From an uncultured Actinobaculum sp. (GTDB lineage: Bacteria; Actinomycetota; Actinomycetes; Actinomycetales; Actinomycetaceae), in assembly GCA_938020505.1 (NCBI GenBank), contig CALIHR010000026.1, positions 67,740 to 131,739 on the forward strand: 64,000 bases of DNA, written 5' to 3'. This document shows, one piece after another, positions 51,426 to 60,388 of the stretch (within the stretch, counting starts at the first letter, position 1; every line of letters begins with the position of its first letter). A model generated the notes under the pieces. It saw nothing but the letters and a program-made list of their open reading frames with translations. It had not been told where the DNA came from and did no database searches. The position numbers and the translations under genes were made by a program.

Positions 51426-52928
51426 TCAGCCGCCGAAGGCCTCCTCGGACTTGCGGCCGTCGCTGGAGGAGCGGGAAAGGTCGGCTTCGATCGGTTGCAC
51501 TTTCGGCGCGCGGGTGACGAGCTTGTGGACGGCCCACACTCCCAGGAAGAGGGGGAGGCCGATGTAAGACGACAGGAGCGTCATGACGTCGAGGCCCTTT
51601 TCAGCGTCGAAAGCCTCGTAGCTCTGACCGACGATGACGATCGCGCACATGGCCATCGCGAGCAGCGGCCCGGCCGGGTACCACTTGGCCCGGTAGGGCA
51701 GCTCGTCCAAGGAATGCCCCTGCGCGAGGAAGGCTTTTCGGAATTTGTAATGAGACCACGCCACGCCCATCCAGGTTATGAATCCGGCCAGCCCGGAGGC
51801 GCTGACGAGCCACGTGTACGCGGCGCCGTCGCCGATCAGCGAAGAGACGAAGCACGCGGCGCCGATCGCCGCGGTGACCGCGAGGGCGGGAACCGGCACG
51901 CCGCGGGAGTTCGTGCGCCCCAGGAAGGCGGGGGCGTTTCCCCGACGCGAGAGGGCGTAGAGCATGCGGGTGGAGGCGTACAGGCCCGAGTTTCCGGCCG
52001 AGAGGATCGACGTGAGGATGACGGCGTTGATGACGGAAGCCGCCGCCGCGATTCCCGCGCGGTCGAAGACCAGGGTGAAGGGGGAGTAGGCGACGTCCTT
52101 TTCGTCGTTGCGCAGGAGATTCGGGTCCGTGTAAGAGACGAGGAAGCCGATGACCGCGATAGTCCCGATGTAGAAGAGCAGGATGCGCCAGAAGATCGTT
52201 CGTATCGCCTTCGGAACGGTCTGCTCGGGGTTCTCGGTTTCGCCGGCGGCGACGGCCACCAGTTCCGTGCCCTGGAAGGAAAAGCCAGCGACCATGAAGA
52301 TGGCGAGGATTCCCAGGCCTCCGTCGACGAACGGCGCTTCGCCCTTGGTCCAGTTCTCGAAGCCCGGGGATTTTCCGCCCATGATCCCGAAGATGATGAG
52401 GACGCCGAGCACGAGGAAGACGACGACGGTGACCACCTTGATGAGGGCAAACCAGAATTCGCCCTCGCCGTAGGCGCGGGCCGAAAGCGCGTTGAGCAGG
52501 ACGAGGAGCGTGAGGAATATCGCCGACCACATCCACCCCGGGGCGCCCGGGAACCAGAACTTCATGACGAGCGCGGCGGCCGCGAGCTCTGCGGCGACGG
52601 TGATCGCCCAGTTGAACCAGAAGTTCCACCCCGCGGCGAACCCGAAGCTGGGGCTGATGAAGCGGGTGCCGTATTCCCCGAACGAGCCGGCCACGGGAAG
52701 GTACGTGGACATCTCGCCGAGGGACTGCATGAGGAGGAACACCATGAGGCCGATGAGGCCGTAGGCGACAATCGCGCCGCCGGGCCCCGCCTGGGAGATC
52801 GTCTTGCCCGAGGCGAGGAACAGACCCGTTCCGATCGCCCCGCCGATTGCGATCATCGTCAGGTGGCGGCTGTGCAGTCTGCGCTGCAGACGGTTGTCGT
52901 CGCTGTGCTCCAGAGGTCCCGAACTCAT
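51426..52928 (-). CDS. Amino-acid permease, LysP-like
   Basis: Encodes 500 aa from ATG 52928 (AAGGAAGG seven bases upstream; the longer frame to 53030 is unsupported). APC superfamily AAT family, 12 membrane segments. Start of the core: R-H-L-T-M-I-A-I-G-G-A-I-G-T-G-L-F-L-A-S-G, then the family G-P-G-G-A-I-V-A-Y, G-E-M-S-T-Y-L-P-V-A-G-S-F, and E-L-V-A-V-A-A-G-E-T-E-N-P. The pattern is closest to lysine permease LysP/basic amino-acid carriers, but specificity is inference. A hairpin lies in the 5' leader. Divergent from the DUF3017 gene. Confidence 0.9.
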   Translation of the reverse strand: MSSGPLEHSDDNRLQRRLHSRHLTMIAIGGAIGTGLFLASGKTISQAGPGGAIVAYGLIGLMVFLLMQSLGEMSTYLPVAGSFGEYGTRFISPSFGFAAGWNFWFNWAITVAAELAAAALVMKFWFPGAPGWMWSAIFLTLLVLLNALSARAYGEGEFWFALIKVVTVVVFLVLGVLIIFGIMGGKSPGFENWTKGEAPFVDGGLGILAIFMVAGFSFQGTELVAVAAGETENPEQTVPKAIRTIFWRILLFYIGTIAVIGFLVSYTDPNLLRNDEKDVAYSPFTLVFDRAGIAAAASVINAVILTSILSAGNSGLYASTRMLYALSRRGNAPAFLGRTNSRGVPVPALAVTAAIGAACFVSSLIGDGAAYTWLVSASGLAGFITWMGVAWSHYKFRKAFLAQGHSLDELPYRAKWYPAGPLLAMAMCAIVIVGQSYEAFDAEKGLDVMTLLSSYIGLPLFLGVWAVHKLVTRAPKVQPIEADLSRSSSDGRKSEEAFGG

Positions 52929-52951
52929 CGTCGACCTTCCTTGTCGTTTTT

Positions 52952-52982
52952 GCATCCGGCCGTGCGCAAGGCCGGACGGCAT
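52952..52982 (-). promoter_or_regulatory. Leader hairpin of the LysP-like gene
   Basis: gcatccggcc (52952-52961) and ggccggacggc (52970-52980) pair imperfectly around a gtgcgcaa loop, in the leader about 24 bases from the start codon. On the minus strand it is followed by AAAAACGAC then the ribosome site. It could modulate translation; no riboswitch family recognised. Confidence 0.3.
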
Positions 52983-53103
52983 ACATACGTACTGCGAAGC
53001 GAGTGTACGCTCAGGGAGAAAAGTGTCCAAATGGCAAGGGCCCCGTGAGAGATGAATAACCTATGGTCCGATTGGGTCCCTCTGCCCGTTTCAGAATGCC
53101 AAA

Positions 53104-53430
53104 GTGGCGGTTAAAGTTGAAGCCATGGGTGACAAAGAGCCGACGCGAGAAGTTCGCGTCCCGAAAGACGCCGTCTACGCCGCCGTCTTCGTCTCCCTCG
53201 TCGCCGTCGCGGCGTCCGCGTTCGTGTGGGGCAGCGTGGTGGCGTGCAGACTCCTCGCGGCCCTCGTCCTCGGCCACGCCCTGTGCAGGGTTTTCCTGCC
53301 CGACGGCGCGGTTCCGCGGGTGCGGCGCCGGCGGGCCGACGCGATCGTGGGAGTCGCGCTCGCGCTCGGGCTCTGGTATCTCTCGGCGTGGGGCGCCACG
53401 CCTTCGGTCACCCTCGGCGCAAACCTGTGA
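53104..53430 (+). CDS. DUF3017 membrane protein
   Basis: Encodes 108 aa from GTG 53104, or 101 aa from ATG 53125; no strong ribosome site for either. Three hydrophobic segments: about 24-42, 48-63 and 81-95, with a basic loop (V-P-R-V-R-R-R-R-A-D) between the last two. This size and pattern fit the actinobacterial DUF3017 family of unknown function. Single gene, or the first of a unit with the next one (87 bases away). Confidence 0.75.
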   Translation: MAVKVEAMGDKEPTREVRVPKDAVYAAVFVSLVAVAASAFVWGSVVACRLLAALVLGHALCRVFLPDGAVPRVRRRRADAIVGVALALGLWYLSAWGATPSVTLGANL

Positions 53431-53517
53431 AGGGACCGGCCGCGTGCGCGAACAGGGGGCTTGCTCCGCTTGCGCCGTTCCGATCGGCCCTCGGCACAAT
53501 GAAAGAAGAAGAATCGT

Positions 53518-55161
53518 ATGAGCATGCTAACCCGGCGCCTTGCAAAGAACATCGCCGATCGGACGGTTGAGAGGAACGCGCGGAAAGTCAACCGCGACCG
53601 GAGGCATCCGGAGAGGATCCGGATGCCGAAGCTGGTTTTGTGGACCGGCGCCGGAATGTTCTTTTTCGGGATAATCGTGGTCGCCGTCTCTATCTGGGGC
53701 GAGCAGGATTACCCGATACCGGGGATAGTCATCGGTTCGCTCTTCGCGCTTCTCGTTGGCGCGCCGTCTCTGTTCGCATACAAGAACTTTTGGTACTCGA
53801 TCGACCCCGAGGGCGTCTCCTTCCGGCTTGCTTTCAGCGGCGAGAAGAGGATCAGGTTTGTGGACATCGTGTCGAAACAGGTTGTTCAGCGAGAAAAGGG
53901 CGACGTCCTCAGGATGCAGGATTCGCATGGGACCAGGTTCCAGATTTCGGCGCCCTTCTTCGACACCCTGCCCATTCTGGCGCGCTTCGGCTTCTACGAT
54001 CAGTTCCAGCGCTGGCCCTCTCCCCAAGAATTGGACGAGTACACCGGAGGCGCCCCTGGAGTGGCGAGCACCATGTATCACCGGGGCGCCTTCGGCCAGC
54101 AGTCGCAGTCGGGCTCTGAGCATCCCGGAGGCCGCGTTCCCAGCCAGATAAATGCCCGGTTTCCTTGGGGCGCCCCGAAAGCGGGGAACGCACCTGCGGG
54201 CGCGGCCCAGTTCCCGCAGCGTTCCGAGCAGTTCGGACCCGCGCCGGACGCCCCGCAGCCGATGGGACACGATCAGCCGGCCGACGTCGACTCGGGTTAT
54301 TCTCTCGATCCGGCCTTCCGCCGCCCTGAGCCGCCCGCCGCGGCCGATCCGCAGCCCGATCCGCTCGACGACGATCCCACCGTTTTCGGTCTGCAGACCG
54401 GCGTAGCCGCGGGGCAAGGCCTTGCGCCTCCTGCAGTCGGCATCGCGGGCCAGGGCGCCGTGCAGCCCGAGCAGGCCGCCGGAGGCTTCCCCGCGGCAGG
54501 GGGCTATCCTCCCGTAAGCGCCCCTTCGGCGGACTATGCGCAGACTTCCGGCTACCCGCAGCCTTCCGGCTACCCGCAGCCTTCCGGCTACCCGCAGGCC
54601 CCCGGCTACCAGCCGCCTTCGGGTTATCCGCTGGCCCCCGGCTACCCTCAGCCTTCCGGCGCGCCCCAGGCCGGAGCGCCCTATGCCGCCGGCCCGCAAG
54701 CGCCGACGGCGCCCTCGGGTTTGGAGGGATACGACGCCGATGAAACGATCTTCACCGGTCGGGGGGCGGGCGTCGCCCCTTTGCCGGAGCCGACGCCGTC
54801 GAACGCCCCCGATCCAGACGCCACGGTGTTCGGAGTCCGCTCCTATGAGACCGAAGGTCTGGCCCAGCGGATTCCCTCCCACCTCGCGCCGCCGTCTGCC
54901 CCGGCTCAGGCTGTTTCGGCCCCACAAGCCGGCGGCCCCCGCGAGGGCGGGGCGGAGCAAAGCGAGGACCCGGAGGCCACCGTTTTCGGCATGCCGTCCT
55001 ACGGCGAGTTCGCCCGCTACCCGAGCGGCCCGGGCGCCCCGGTGCCTTACGGCGAAGTCGCGCCCGAGGCGCCAGACGGGCAGCAAGGGCAACAGGGAAA
55101 CTCGCAAGCCATTGGCGGGCGTTTCCCCGGAGGATCGGGAGTCGTCGGCAACGGGCGCTGA
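53518..55161 (+). CDS. Membrane protein with PH-like domain and repeated T-[VI]-F motifs
   Basis: Encodes 547 aa. Cytoplasmic basic N-terminus, membrane helices at 39-60 and about 66-86, then a PH-like beta domain (about 90-165; W-Y-S-I-D-P-E-G-V-S-F-R). The remaining 380 residues are disordered and Pro/Gly/Ala/Gln-rich, with a Y-P-Q-P-S-G repeat (about 343-381). Four motifs with acidic residues then T-V/I-F: D-D-D-P-T288-V-F-G, D-A-D-E-T410-I-F-T, D-P-D-A-T436-V-F-G and D-P-E-A-T488-V-F-G. These look like Ser/Thr kinase sites able to bind FHA domains, by analogy to actinobacterial PknB substrates. No known family for the whole protein. Start ATG 53518 or 53524. Confidence 0.75.
   Translation: MSMLTRRLAKNIADRTVERNARKVNRDRRHPERIRMPKLVLWTGAGMFFFGIIVVAVSIWGEQDYPIPGIVIGSLFALLVGAPSLFAYKNFWYSIDPEGVSFRLAFSGEKRIRFVDIVSKQVVQREKGDVLRMQDSHGTRFQISAPFFDTLPILARFGFYDQFQRWPSPQELDEYTGGAPGVASTMYHRGAFGQQSQSGSEHPGGRVPSQINARFPWGAPKAGNAPAGAAQFPQRSEQFGPAPDAPQPMGHDQPADVDSGYSLDPAFRRPEPPAAADPQPDPLDDDPTVFGLQTGVAAGQGLAPPAVGIAGQGAVQPEQAAGGFPAAGGYPPVSAPSADYAQTSGYPQPSGYPQPSGYPQAPGYQPPSGYPLAPGYPQPSGAPQAGAPYAAGPQAPTAPSGLEGYDADETIFTGRGAGVAPLPEPTPSNAPDPDATVFGVRSYETEGLAQRIPSHLAPPSAPAQAVSAPQAGGPREGGAEQSEDPEATVFGMPSYGEFARYPSGPGAPVPYGEVAPEAPDGQQGQQGNSQAIGGRFPGGSGVVGNGR
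54544..54597 (+). repeat. 18-bp tandem repeat in the membrane protein gene
   Basis: Three consecutive 18-bp units, [ac/cc]ttccggctacccgcag, encoding [T/P]-S-G-Y-P-Q, followed by degraded copies to about 54660. Confidence 0.8.
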
Positions 55162-55451
55162 TTCGACAGGGCGTTCGTCAGTCCGACGCCGACGCTCGCA
55201 CGCGCACGTCGGCCTCGATCGCCCTGCGAAGTTCGCCCGCCGCGTCCGTCGAAGTTCGCCCGCCGTCGGCCGGTTCCGAGTCCGGCCTTGAACTCCCGCG
55301 TCGCCGTGTGAACGGTGAAGTTTGAACGGCGCAGCCCGAACAGAGAAGCCTTGACGCCAAAGGCTCCATAGCGTAACGTTGTTCGGTCTGACGCGATACA
55401 GCCGTTATCTATGTCTGCTTTCGCGGAACCGAAGGGAAGAAGGGAGCCTCG
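55162..55451 (+). other. Intergenic stretch upstream of metP
   Basis: No gene. Contains the direct repeat cgaagttcgcccgccg twice near 55227-55266, and a weak TATCTATG box near 55405. Must hold the promoter of the metP-metS unit. Confidence 0.3.
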
Positions 55452-57050
55452 GTGAGTACTTCGCGCACCGAAAGCCCCGGCGCAGCAGCAAAGAACACCG
55501 ATGCGTCGGGGCGTGAACAGTGGGGAAGCCAGCTCGGCTTTCTTGTAGCCGCCATCGGCTCGGCCATCGGTTTGGGAAACATCTGGCGTTTCCCAGGCGT
55601 CGCCTATGAAAACGGCGGCGGGGCGTTCATGATCCCGTACGTCGTCGCTTTGCTCGGCGCAGGCATTCCCATTCTCTTCCTCGACTACGCCCTTGGCCAT
55701 CGTTTCCGGGGAAGCGCCCCGGCCGTCTTCCGCAGGATCTCGAAAAAATTGGAATTCCTCGGGTGGTGGCAGGTCCTCCTGTGCTTCGTCATCATGACGT
55801 ACTACGCCGTGATCATCGCCTGGTCTTTGCGCTACGTCTTCTATTCGGCGAACGTCGCGTGGGGCAAGGGAAGCAACGCCGCCAACCACTTCAACAGCTT
55901 CATAGAGGCGGCCTCCGCGCCCCAGTATTCGCTCGCCCCGGTGTGGAACGTCGCCCTTCCGCTCGCCGTCGTGTGGATCGTGGTGCTCCTGGCCATCGGG
56001 CGGGGCGTCTCGCGCGGCATCGAGGTCGCGAACAAGATTTTCCTTCCCCTCCTGGTCATCCTCTTCGTCGCCCTGGTCCTGCGGGCTCTCACGCTTCCCG
56101 GCGCCGCCGAGGGACTGAACGCCCTGTGGACGCCCGACTTCTCCGCATTGAAAGAGCCGAAAGTCTGGCTGGCCGCCTTCACTCAGATCTTCTACTCGCT
56201 CTCGGTCGCCTTCGGCATCATGCTGACCTACGCCAGCTACCTCAGGCGCCGCTCAAACCTCGTGGGAACCGGCCTGGTCGCGTCCTTCGCCAATTCCTCC
56301 TTCGAGATTCTGGCCGGATTCGGCGTTTTTGCGACCCTCGGATTCATGGCCGCGCAGCAAAACACGTCCGTCGACAATCTCGAAGGCCTGCAGGGCATCA
56401 AGCTTTCCTTCATCACGTTCCCCACCGTCATCTCGGAGATGCCGGGCGGCGCAGTCTTCGGCGTCCTTTTCTTCTTGTCGCTGGCCTTTGCGGGCATCAC
56501 ATCGCTCATTTCGCTCGTCCAGGTCGTCGCCGCGGGCATCGCCGAGAAATTCAATCTCCGGCCCGCCGCCTCGGCCATGGCCGTCGGAATACCCGCGGCG
56601 GCTGTCTCCCTCATGGTTTTCGGCACGAAATCGGGAATTTATTCGCTCGACGTCGTAGACGCCTACATCAACGCGATCGGAGTGGTGGCCTCCGCCGTCC
56701 TCGTCTGCCTCATCACTGCTTACGGGGTGCGCAATCTCAAGCAATTGCAGCGGCACCTCAACTTCGTCTCCGAAACGGGAAACCGCATCGGCGCGTGGTG
56801 GCGGTGGCTCGTCGGCGTCGTCGTCCCGGCCTTCCTCAGCTACGTGTTGGTCAGCGGCATCGTCGGCTACATCCGCAACCAGTACGACGCGAAATCGTAC
56901 ACGCGGGGGTTTGAGAACGCTTTCGGATGGGGTTCCGTGGCCGTGGTCTTCATAGGGGCGCTCGTCTTCACCCTGATCAGATGGCGCACTCCGGTCGATG
57001 ATTTCGAACCCATTTCCCTCGACGCTTCGAACACAGGGGGTGCACGATGA
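55452..57050 (+). CDS. metP: Sodium-dependent amino-acid transporter (NSS/SNF family), MetP-like
   Basis: Encodes 532 aa from GTG 55452 (AAGGGAG site). NSS family, about 12 membrane segments. Seen: W-G-S-Q-L-G-F-L-V-A-A-I-G-S-A-I-G-L-G-N-I-W-R-F-P in TM1, E/N-G-G-G-A-F-M-I-P-Y in TM2 region, and the sodium-site S-L-A-F-A-G-I-T-S in TM8. The adjacent MetS-like small gene points to the MetPS type of Corynebacterium glutamicum (methionine and alanine import); substrate by analogy. Overlaps metS by four bases (ATGA). Confidence 0.92.
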   Translation: MSTSRTESPGAAAKNTDASGREQWGSQLGFLVAAIGSAIGLGNIWRFPGVAYENGGGAFMIPYVVALLGAGIPILFLDYALGHRFRGSAPAVFRRISKKLEFLGWWQVLLCFVIMTYYAVIIAWSLRYVFYSANVAWGKGSNAANHFNSFIEAASAPQYSLAPVWNVALPLAVVWIVVLLAIGRGVSRGIEVANKIFLPLLVILFVALVLRALTLPGAAEGLNALWTPDFSALKEPKVWLAAFTQIFYSLSVAFGIMLTYASYLRRRSNLVGTGLVASFANSSFEILAGFGVFATLGFMAAQQNTSVDNLEGLQGIKLSFITFPTVISEMPGGAVFGVLFFLSLAFAGITSLISLVQVVAAGIAEKFNLRPAASAMAVGIPAAAVSLMVFGTKSGIYSLDVVDAYINAIGVVASAVLVCLITAYGVRNLKQLQRHLNFVSETGNRIGAWWRWLVGVVVPAFLSYVLVSGIVGYIRNQYDAKSYTRGFENAFGWGSVAVVFIGALVFTLIRWRTPVDDFEPISLDASNTGGAR

Positions 57051-57295
57051 CTTCCAGCGCCGTGATCTTCATGCTCGTGACCGTGCTCATTGTGTGGGGC
57101 GGGCTCGTCGCCTCCGTCGTCGCCCTGGTTGTCAGGGGGCGCCGCCAGGGACGGGAAACCCAAACTGCGGTGGTGATGGAAACCCTCGAATCTGAGCGTT
57201 CCGAACCCGGCGTGGTCGGCGCCAAGCAGGGCGAAGGCGCGTTAGGCTCCGAAGGCAAAGGAACTGCCGGCTCCGAAGGCGAGTCTGAGGCCTGA
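57047..57295 (+). CDS. metS: Small subunit of MetPS-type amino-acid importer
   Basis: Encodes 82 aa. One membrane helix near the N-terminus (M-L-V-T-V-L-I-V-W-G-G-L-V-A-S-V-V-A-L) followed by R-G-R-R-Q-G and a Gly/Glu/Ser-rich tail. C. glutamicum MetS is a 60-aa partner needed for MetP activity; this has the same place and shape. Coupled to metP by ATGA. Confidence 0.85.
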   Translation: MTSSAVIFMLVTVLIVWGGLVASVVALVVRGRRQGRETQTAVVMETLESERSEPGVVGAKQGEGALGSEGKGTAGSEGESEA

Positions 57296-57326
57296 ACCGA
57301 GGCCGGGCACTGGGGAGGGGACGAAG

Positions 57327-58805
57327 GTGAGCACAGAGACGAACGGCGACCGCGGCTCGGCGCGGGTCGCCAATTCGGCCGACGGCGGGCTTCGCCGGGC
57401 GCTGACCAATCGGCACATCCAGATGATCGCCCTGGGAGGGGCGATTGGAACGGGTCTGTTTTACGGTTCGGCGGAGGGAATCAAGCTGGCCGGCCCGTCG
57501 ATCCTTCTGGCTTACGCCCTGTGCGGCGCCGTCATTTTCTTTGTGGTGCGGGCGATGGGGGAGATGTCGGTCCATCGGCCGAGCTCGGGCTCTTTCAGCC
57601 GCTACGCCAACGACTACTGGAGCCCCCGGGCGGGATTTGTGGCCGGATGGAACTATTGGTTCAACTACGTCGCCGTGGCGATGGCCGAACTCACGGTGGT
57701 CGGCCAGTACATTCAGTATTGGTTTCCTTCGGTTCCGGCGTGGGCGTCGGCGGCCGCCGTGCTGCTCGTCATCACCGCCGTCAATCTGGTGGGCGTCAAG
57801 GCGTTCGGCGAGTTCGAATTCTGGTTCGCCGCGATCAAGGTCGCAGCCGTCGTCGGGATGATCGCCTTGGGCCTCTACGTGATCGCGGCCGGCGTCAACT
57901 CCAATCCGCGCCTGCCCGACCCCTCCTTCGGCCATCTGTTCAGCGACGGCTTCCTGGCCAAGGGCCTGACGGGCCTGGCGGCTTCGCTGGTTTTCGTGAT
58001 GTTCTCTTTCGGGGGCATCGAGCTCATCGGGATAACCGCGGGCGAGGCCGAGAACCCGCAGCGGTCCATCCCCAAGGCGATCAATCAGGTGGTCTACCGC
58101 ATCCTCATCTTCTACATCGGCGCGCTGTTCGTCATCATGGCCGTGGTGCCGTGGGACGCGATCGACGGCAAGCTCAGCCCCTTCGTCCAGATCTTCGACT
58201 CCGTGGGCATCAAGGCCGCCGCGCACATGCTGAATTTCGTCGTCCTGACGGCTGCGCTGTCCGTGTACAACTCCGGCCTGTATTCCAACGGCCGCATGCT
58301 TTATTCGCTCGCGCGGCAAGGCAACGCCCCGAAGGCCTTCATGCGTCTGTCCCGCCGCGGAATCCCCTTCGTCGGCGTTCTCTTCTCCTCGTTCGTGACG
58401 GCCACGGCCGTGGCGATTGTCTATTTCCTGCCGAAAACGGCCTTCACGATTGTCATCTCGACGGCGTTGGCATCGGGGATCATATCCTGGGCCATCATTT
58501 TGATCACTCAGAGGAAATTCAGGAGGGTCATCGGGCACCGGGGCGAGGCGGAGCTTTCATTCAAGCTTCCGGGCGGGAAAACGACGAATTCGATCGTTCT
58601 GGCTGCGCTGGGCGGTCTGCTCGTACTCATGGCCTCCAGCGCCGGCTATCGAACGGCGGCCGTCATCCTCCCGATCTGGATCGCCATTCTGTTCGTCGCC
58701 TACGAGGTCGGACGGCGGAGGGGCAGGTTCGGCGGGCCGGGACGGGACGAAGGCCCGGGCGGGCAGTTCGACGTCGCCGACGAGACGGCGCATCCAAAGG
58801 CGTGA
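57327..58805 (+). CDS. Amino-acid permease, AAT family, tandem copy 1
   Basis: Encodes 492 aa from GTG 57327 (GGGGAGGGG-type site). APC superfamily, about 12 membrane segments. R-H-I-Q-M-I-A-L-G-G-A-I-G-T-G-L-F-Y-G-S-A-E-G at the N-terminal core, G-E-M-S-V-H-R-P-S-S-G-S-F-S, E-L-I-G-I-T-A-G-E-A-E-N-P. Similar in pattern to AnsP/CycA/AroP/GabP-type amino-acid permeases; the substrate cannot be named. A 644-bp block is identical to the next gene. Thirty-one bases after metS, so perhaps one long unit. Confidence 0.92.
   Translation: MSTETNGDRGSARVANSADGGLRRALTNRHIQMIALGGAIGTGLFYGSAEGIKLAGPSILLAYALCGAVIFFVVRAMGEMSVHRPSSGSFSRYANDYWSPRAGFVAGWNYWFNYVAVAMAELTVVGQYIQYWFPSVPAWASAAAVLLVITAVNLVGVKAFGEFEFWFAAIKVAAVVGMIALGLYVIAAGVNSNPRLPDPSFGHLFSDGFLAKGLTGLAASLVFVMFSFGGIELIGITAGEAENPQRSIPKAINQVVYRILIFYIGALFVIMAVVPWDAIDGKLSPFVQIFDSVGIKAAAHMLNFVVLTAALSVYNSGLYSNGRMLYSLARQGNAPKAFMRLSRRGIPFVGVLFSSFVTATAVAIVYFLPKTAFTIVISTALASGIISWAIILITQRKFRRVIGHRGEAELSFKLPGGKTTNSIVLAALGGLLVLMASSAGYRTAAVILPIWIAILFVAYEVGRRRGRFGGPGRDEGPGGQFDVADETAHPKA
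57435..58078 (+). repeat. 644-bp block, copy 1 of a perfect direct repeat
   Basis: Base-for-base identical by reading to 58984-59627 (offset 1549), inside copy 1 of the tandem permeases (residues about 37-250). Both edges are abrupt: g/c at 57434 and g/c at 58079 differ. Confidence 0.9.
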
Positions 58806-58812
58806 GGAATCG

Positions 58813-60315
58813 ATGAACGGTCACAACGGCGCGAGTTCCGGGAAGGACGGGCGTTTGGGCGGGCGAGCGGCCAAATCGCCCGGCGCCCGATGCGAGGACG
58901 CATTCGACGACGTCGTCGCCCGGAAAGACCCCGAAGGCCTCCGCAAGGGCCTGACCACCCGGCACATCCAGATGATCGCCTTCGGAGGGGCGATTGGAAC
59001 GGGTCTGTTTTACGGTTCGGCGGAGGGAATCAAGCTGGCCGGCCCGTCGATCCTTCTGGCTTACGCCCTGTGCGGCGCCGTCATTTTCTTTGTGGTGCGG
59101 GCGATGGGGGAGATGTCGGTCCATCGGCCGAGCTCGGGCTCTTTCAGCCGCTACGCCAACGACTACTGGAGCCCCCGGGCGGGATTTGTGGCCGGATGGA
59201 ACTATTGGTTCAACTACGTCGCCGTGGCGATGGCCGAACTCACGGTGGTCGGCCAGTACATTCAGTATTGGTTTCCTTCGGTTCCGGCGTGGGCGTCGGC
59301 GGCCGCCGTGCTGCTCGTCATCACCGCCGTCAATCTGGTGGGCGTCAAGGCGTTCGGCGAGTTCGAATTCTGGTTCGCCGCGATCAAGGTCGCAGCCGTC
59401 GTCGGGATGATCGCCTTGGGCCTCTACGTGATCGCGGCCGGCGTCAACTCCAATCCGCGCCTGCCCGACCCCTCCTTCGGCCATCTGTTCAGCGACGGCT
59501 TCCTGGCCAAGGGCCTGACGGGCCTGGCGGCTTCGCTGGTTTTCGTGATGTTCTCTTTCGGGGGCATCGAGCTCATCGGGATAACCGCGGGCGAGGCCGA
59601 GAACCCGCAGCGGTCCATCCCCAAGGCCGTCAACCAGGTGGTCTACCGCATCCTCATCTTCTACATCGGGGCCTTGACGATCGTCATGGCCGTGGTGCCG
59701 TGGAGGCAAATCAACGGCAAGCTCAGCCCCTTCGTCCAGATCTTCGACTCCGTGGGCATTTCCGTTGCCGCCCACGTTCTCAACTTCGTCGTCCTGACTG
59801 CCGCCCTGTCCGTCTACAATTCGGGGCTCTACTCCAACGGCCGCGTCCTCTATTCGCTGGCCCGCCAGGGCAACGCCCCGAAGGCCTTCATGCGTCTGTC
59901 CCGCCGCGGAATCCCCTACGCGGGGGTTCTGTTTTCGTCGATGGTGACGGCCGTCGCCGTCGCCGTCATCTACTTCCTGCCGGAGACGGCTTTCTCGATT
60001 CTCATGGCGATGGCCCTCGGCGCATCGATCATTTCGTGGGTCATGATCCTGCTGACCCACAGGGCGTTCCGAAAGAGGATCGGCTCCGGCGCCGCCGGCC
60101 TGGCGTTCAAGCTCCCCGGCGGCCTTGCCTCGAACGGCGTCGCCCTCGTCTGCCTCGTGGGCGTCTTCATCCTCATGGCTTTCAACCCCGATTATCGAAC
60201 GTCCGTCGCCGTCATGCCGATATGGCTTTTTATCCTTTTTGCAGCATACGAGGCGAAGAAGAAATCCTCTAAGCCCGGGCGGCCGTCAAACCGGATGCAA
60301 GAAGCCCGGCGCTGA
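58813..60315 (+). CDS. Amino-acid permease, AAT family, tandem copy 2
   Basis: Encodes 500 aa, seven bases after copy 1 stops, ATG with AGGAA. Same family, with an extra N-terminal region (M-N-G-H-N-G-A-S...). Identical to copy 1 over residues about 58-271, and about the same fold later but clearly diverged at the C-terminal third, apart from short identical islands (for example around 59869-59917). Substrate unknown; the divergent C-terminal half may alter specificity. Ends at a strong hairpin (60331-60361). Confidence 0.92.
   Translation: MNGHNGASSGKDGRLGGRAAKSPGARCEDAFDDVVARKDPEGLRKGLTTRHIQMIAFGGAIGTGLFYGSAEGIKLAGPSILLAYALCGAVIFFVVRAMGEMSVHRPSSGSFSRYANDYWSPRAGFVAGWNYWFNYVAVAMAELTVVGQYIQYWFPSVPAWASAAAVLLVITAVNLVGVKAFGEFEFWFAAIKVAAVVGMIALGLYVIAAGVNSNPRLPDPSFGHLFSDGFLAKGLTGLAASLVFVMFSFGGIELIGITAGEAENPQRSIPKAVNQVVYRILIFYIGALTIVMAVVPWRQINGKLSPFVQIFDSVGISVAAHVLNFVVLTAALSVYNSGLYSNGRVLYSLARQGNAPKAFMRLSRRGIPYAGVLFSSMVTAVAVAVIYFLPETAFSILMAMALGASIISWVMILLTHRAFRKRIGSGAAGLAFKLPGGLASNGVALVCLVGVFILMAFNPDYRTSVAVMPIWLFILFAAYEAKKKSSKPGRPSNRMQEARR
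58984..59627 (+). repeat. 644-bp block, copy 2 of a perfect direct repeat
   Basis: Partner of 57435-58078. Identity covers third codon positions too, as expected of recent gene conversion and not of protein-level selection. Confidence 0.9.
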
Positions 60316-60330
60316 GCCTCATCTGCGAAA

Positions 60331-60361
60331 CGCGGGGCCGCGCCGCTTGGCGGGCCCCGCG
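60331..60361. terminator. Convergent hairpin after permease copy 2
   Basis: cgcggggcc (60331-60339) and ggccccgcg (60353-60361), nested inside gctgagcc/ggcgctcag. Lies between convergent genes. Confidence 0.5.
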
Positions 60362-60388
60362 CTCAGGCGCAGGCTCGACGGCCAGAAA

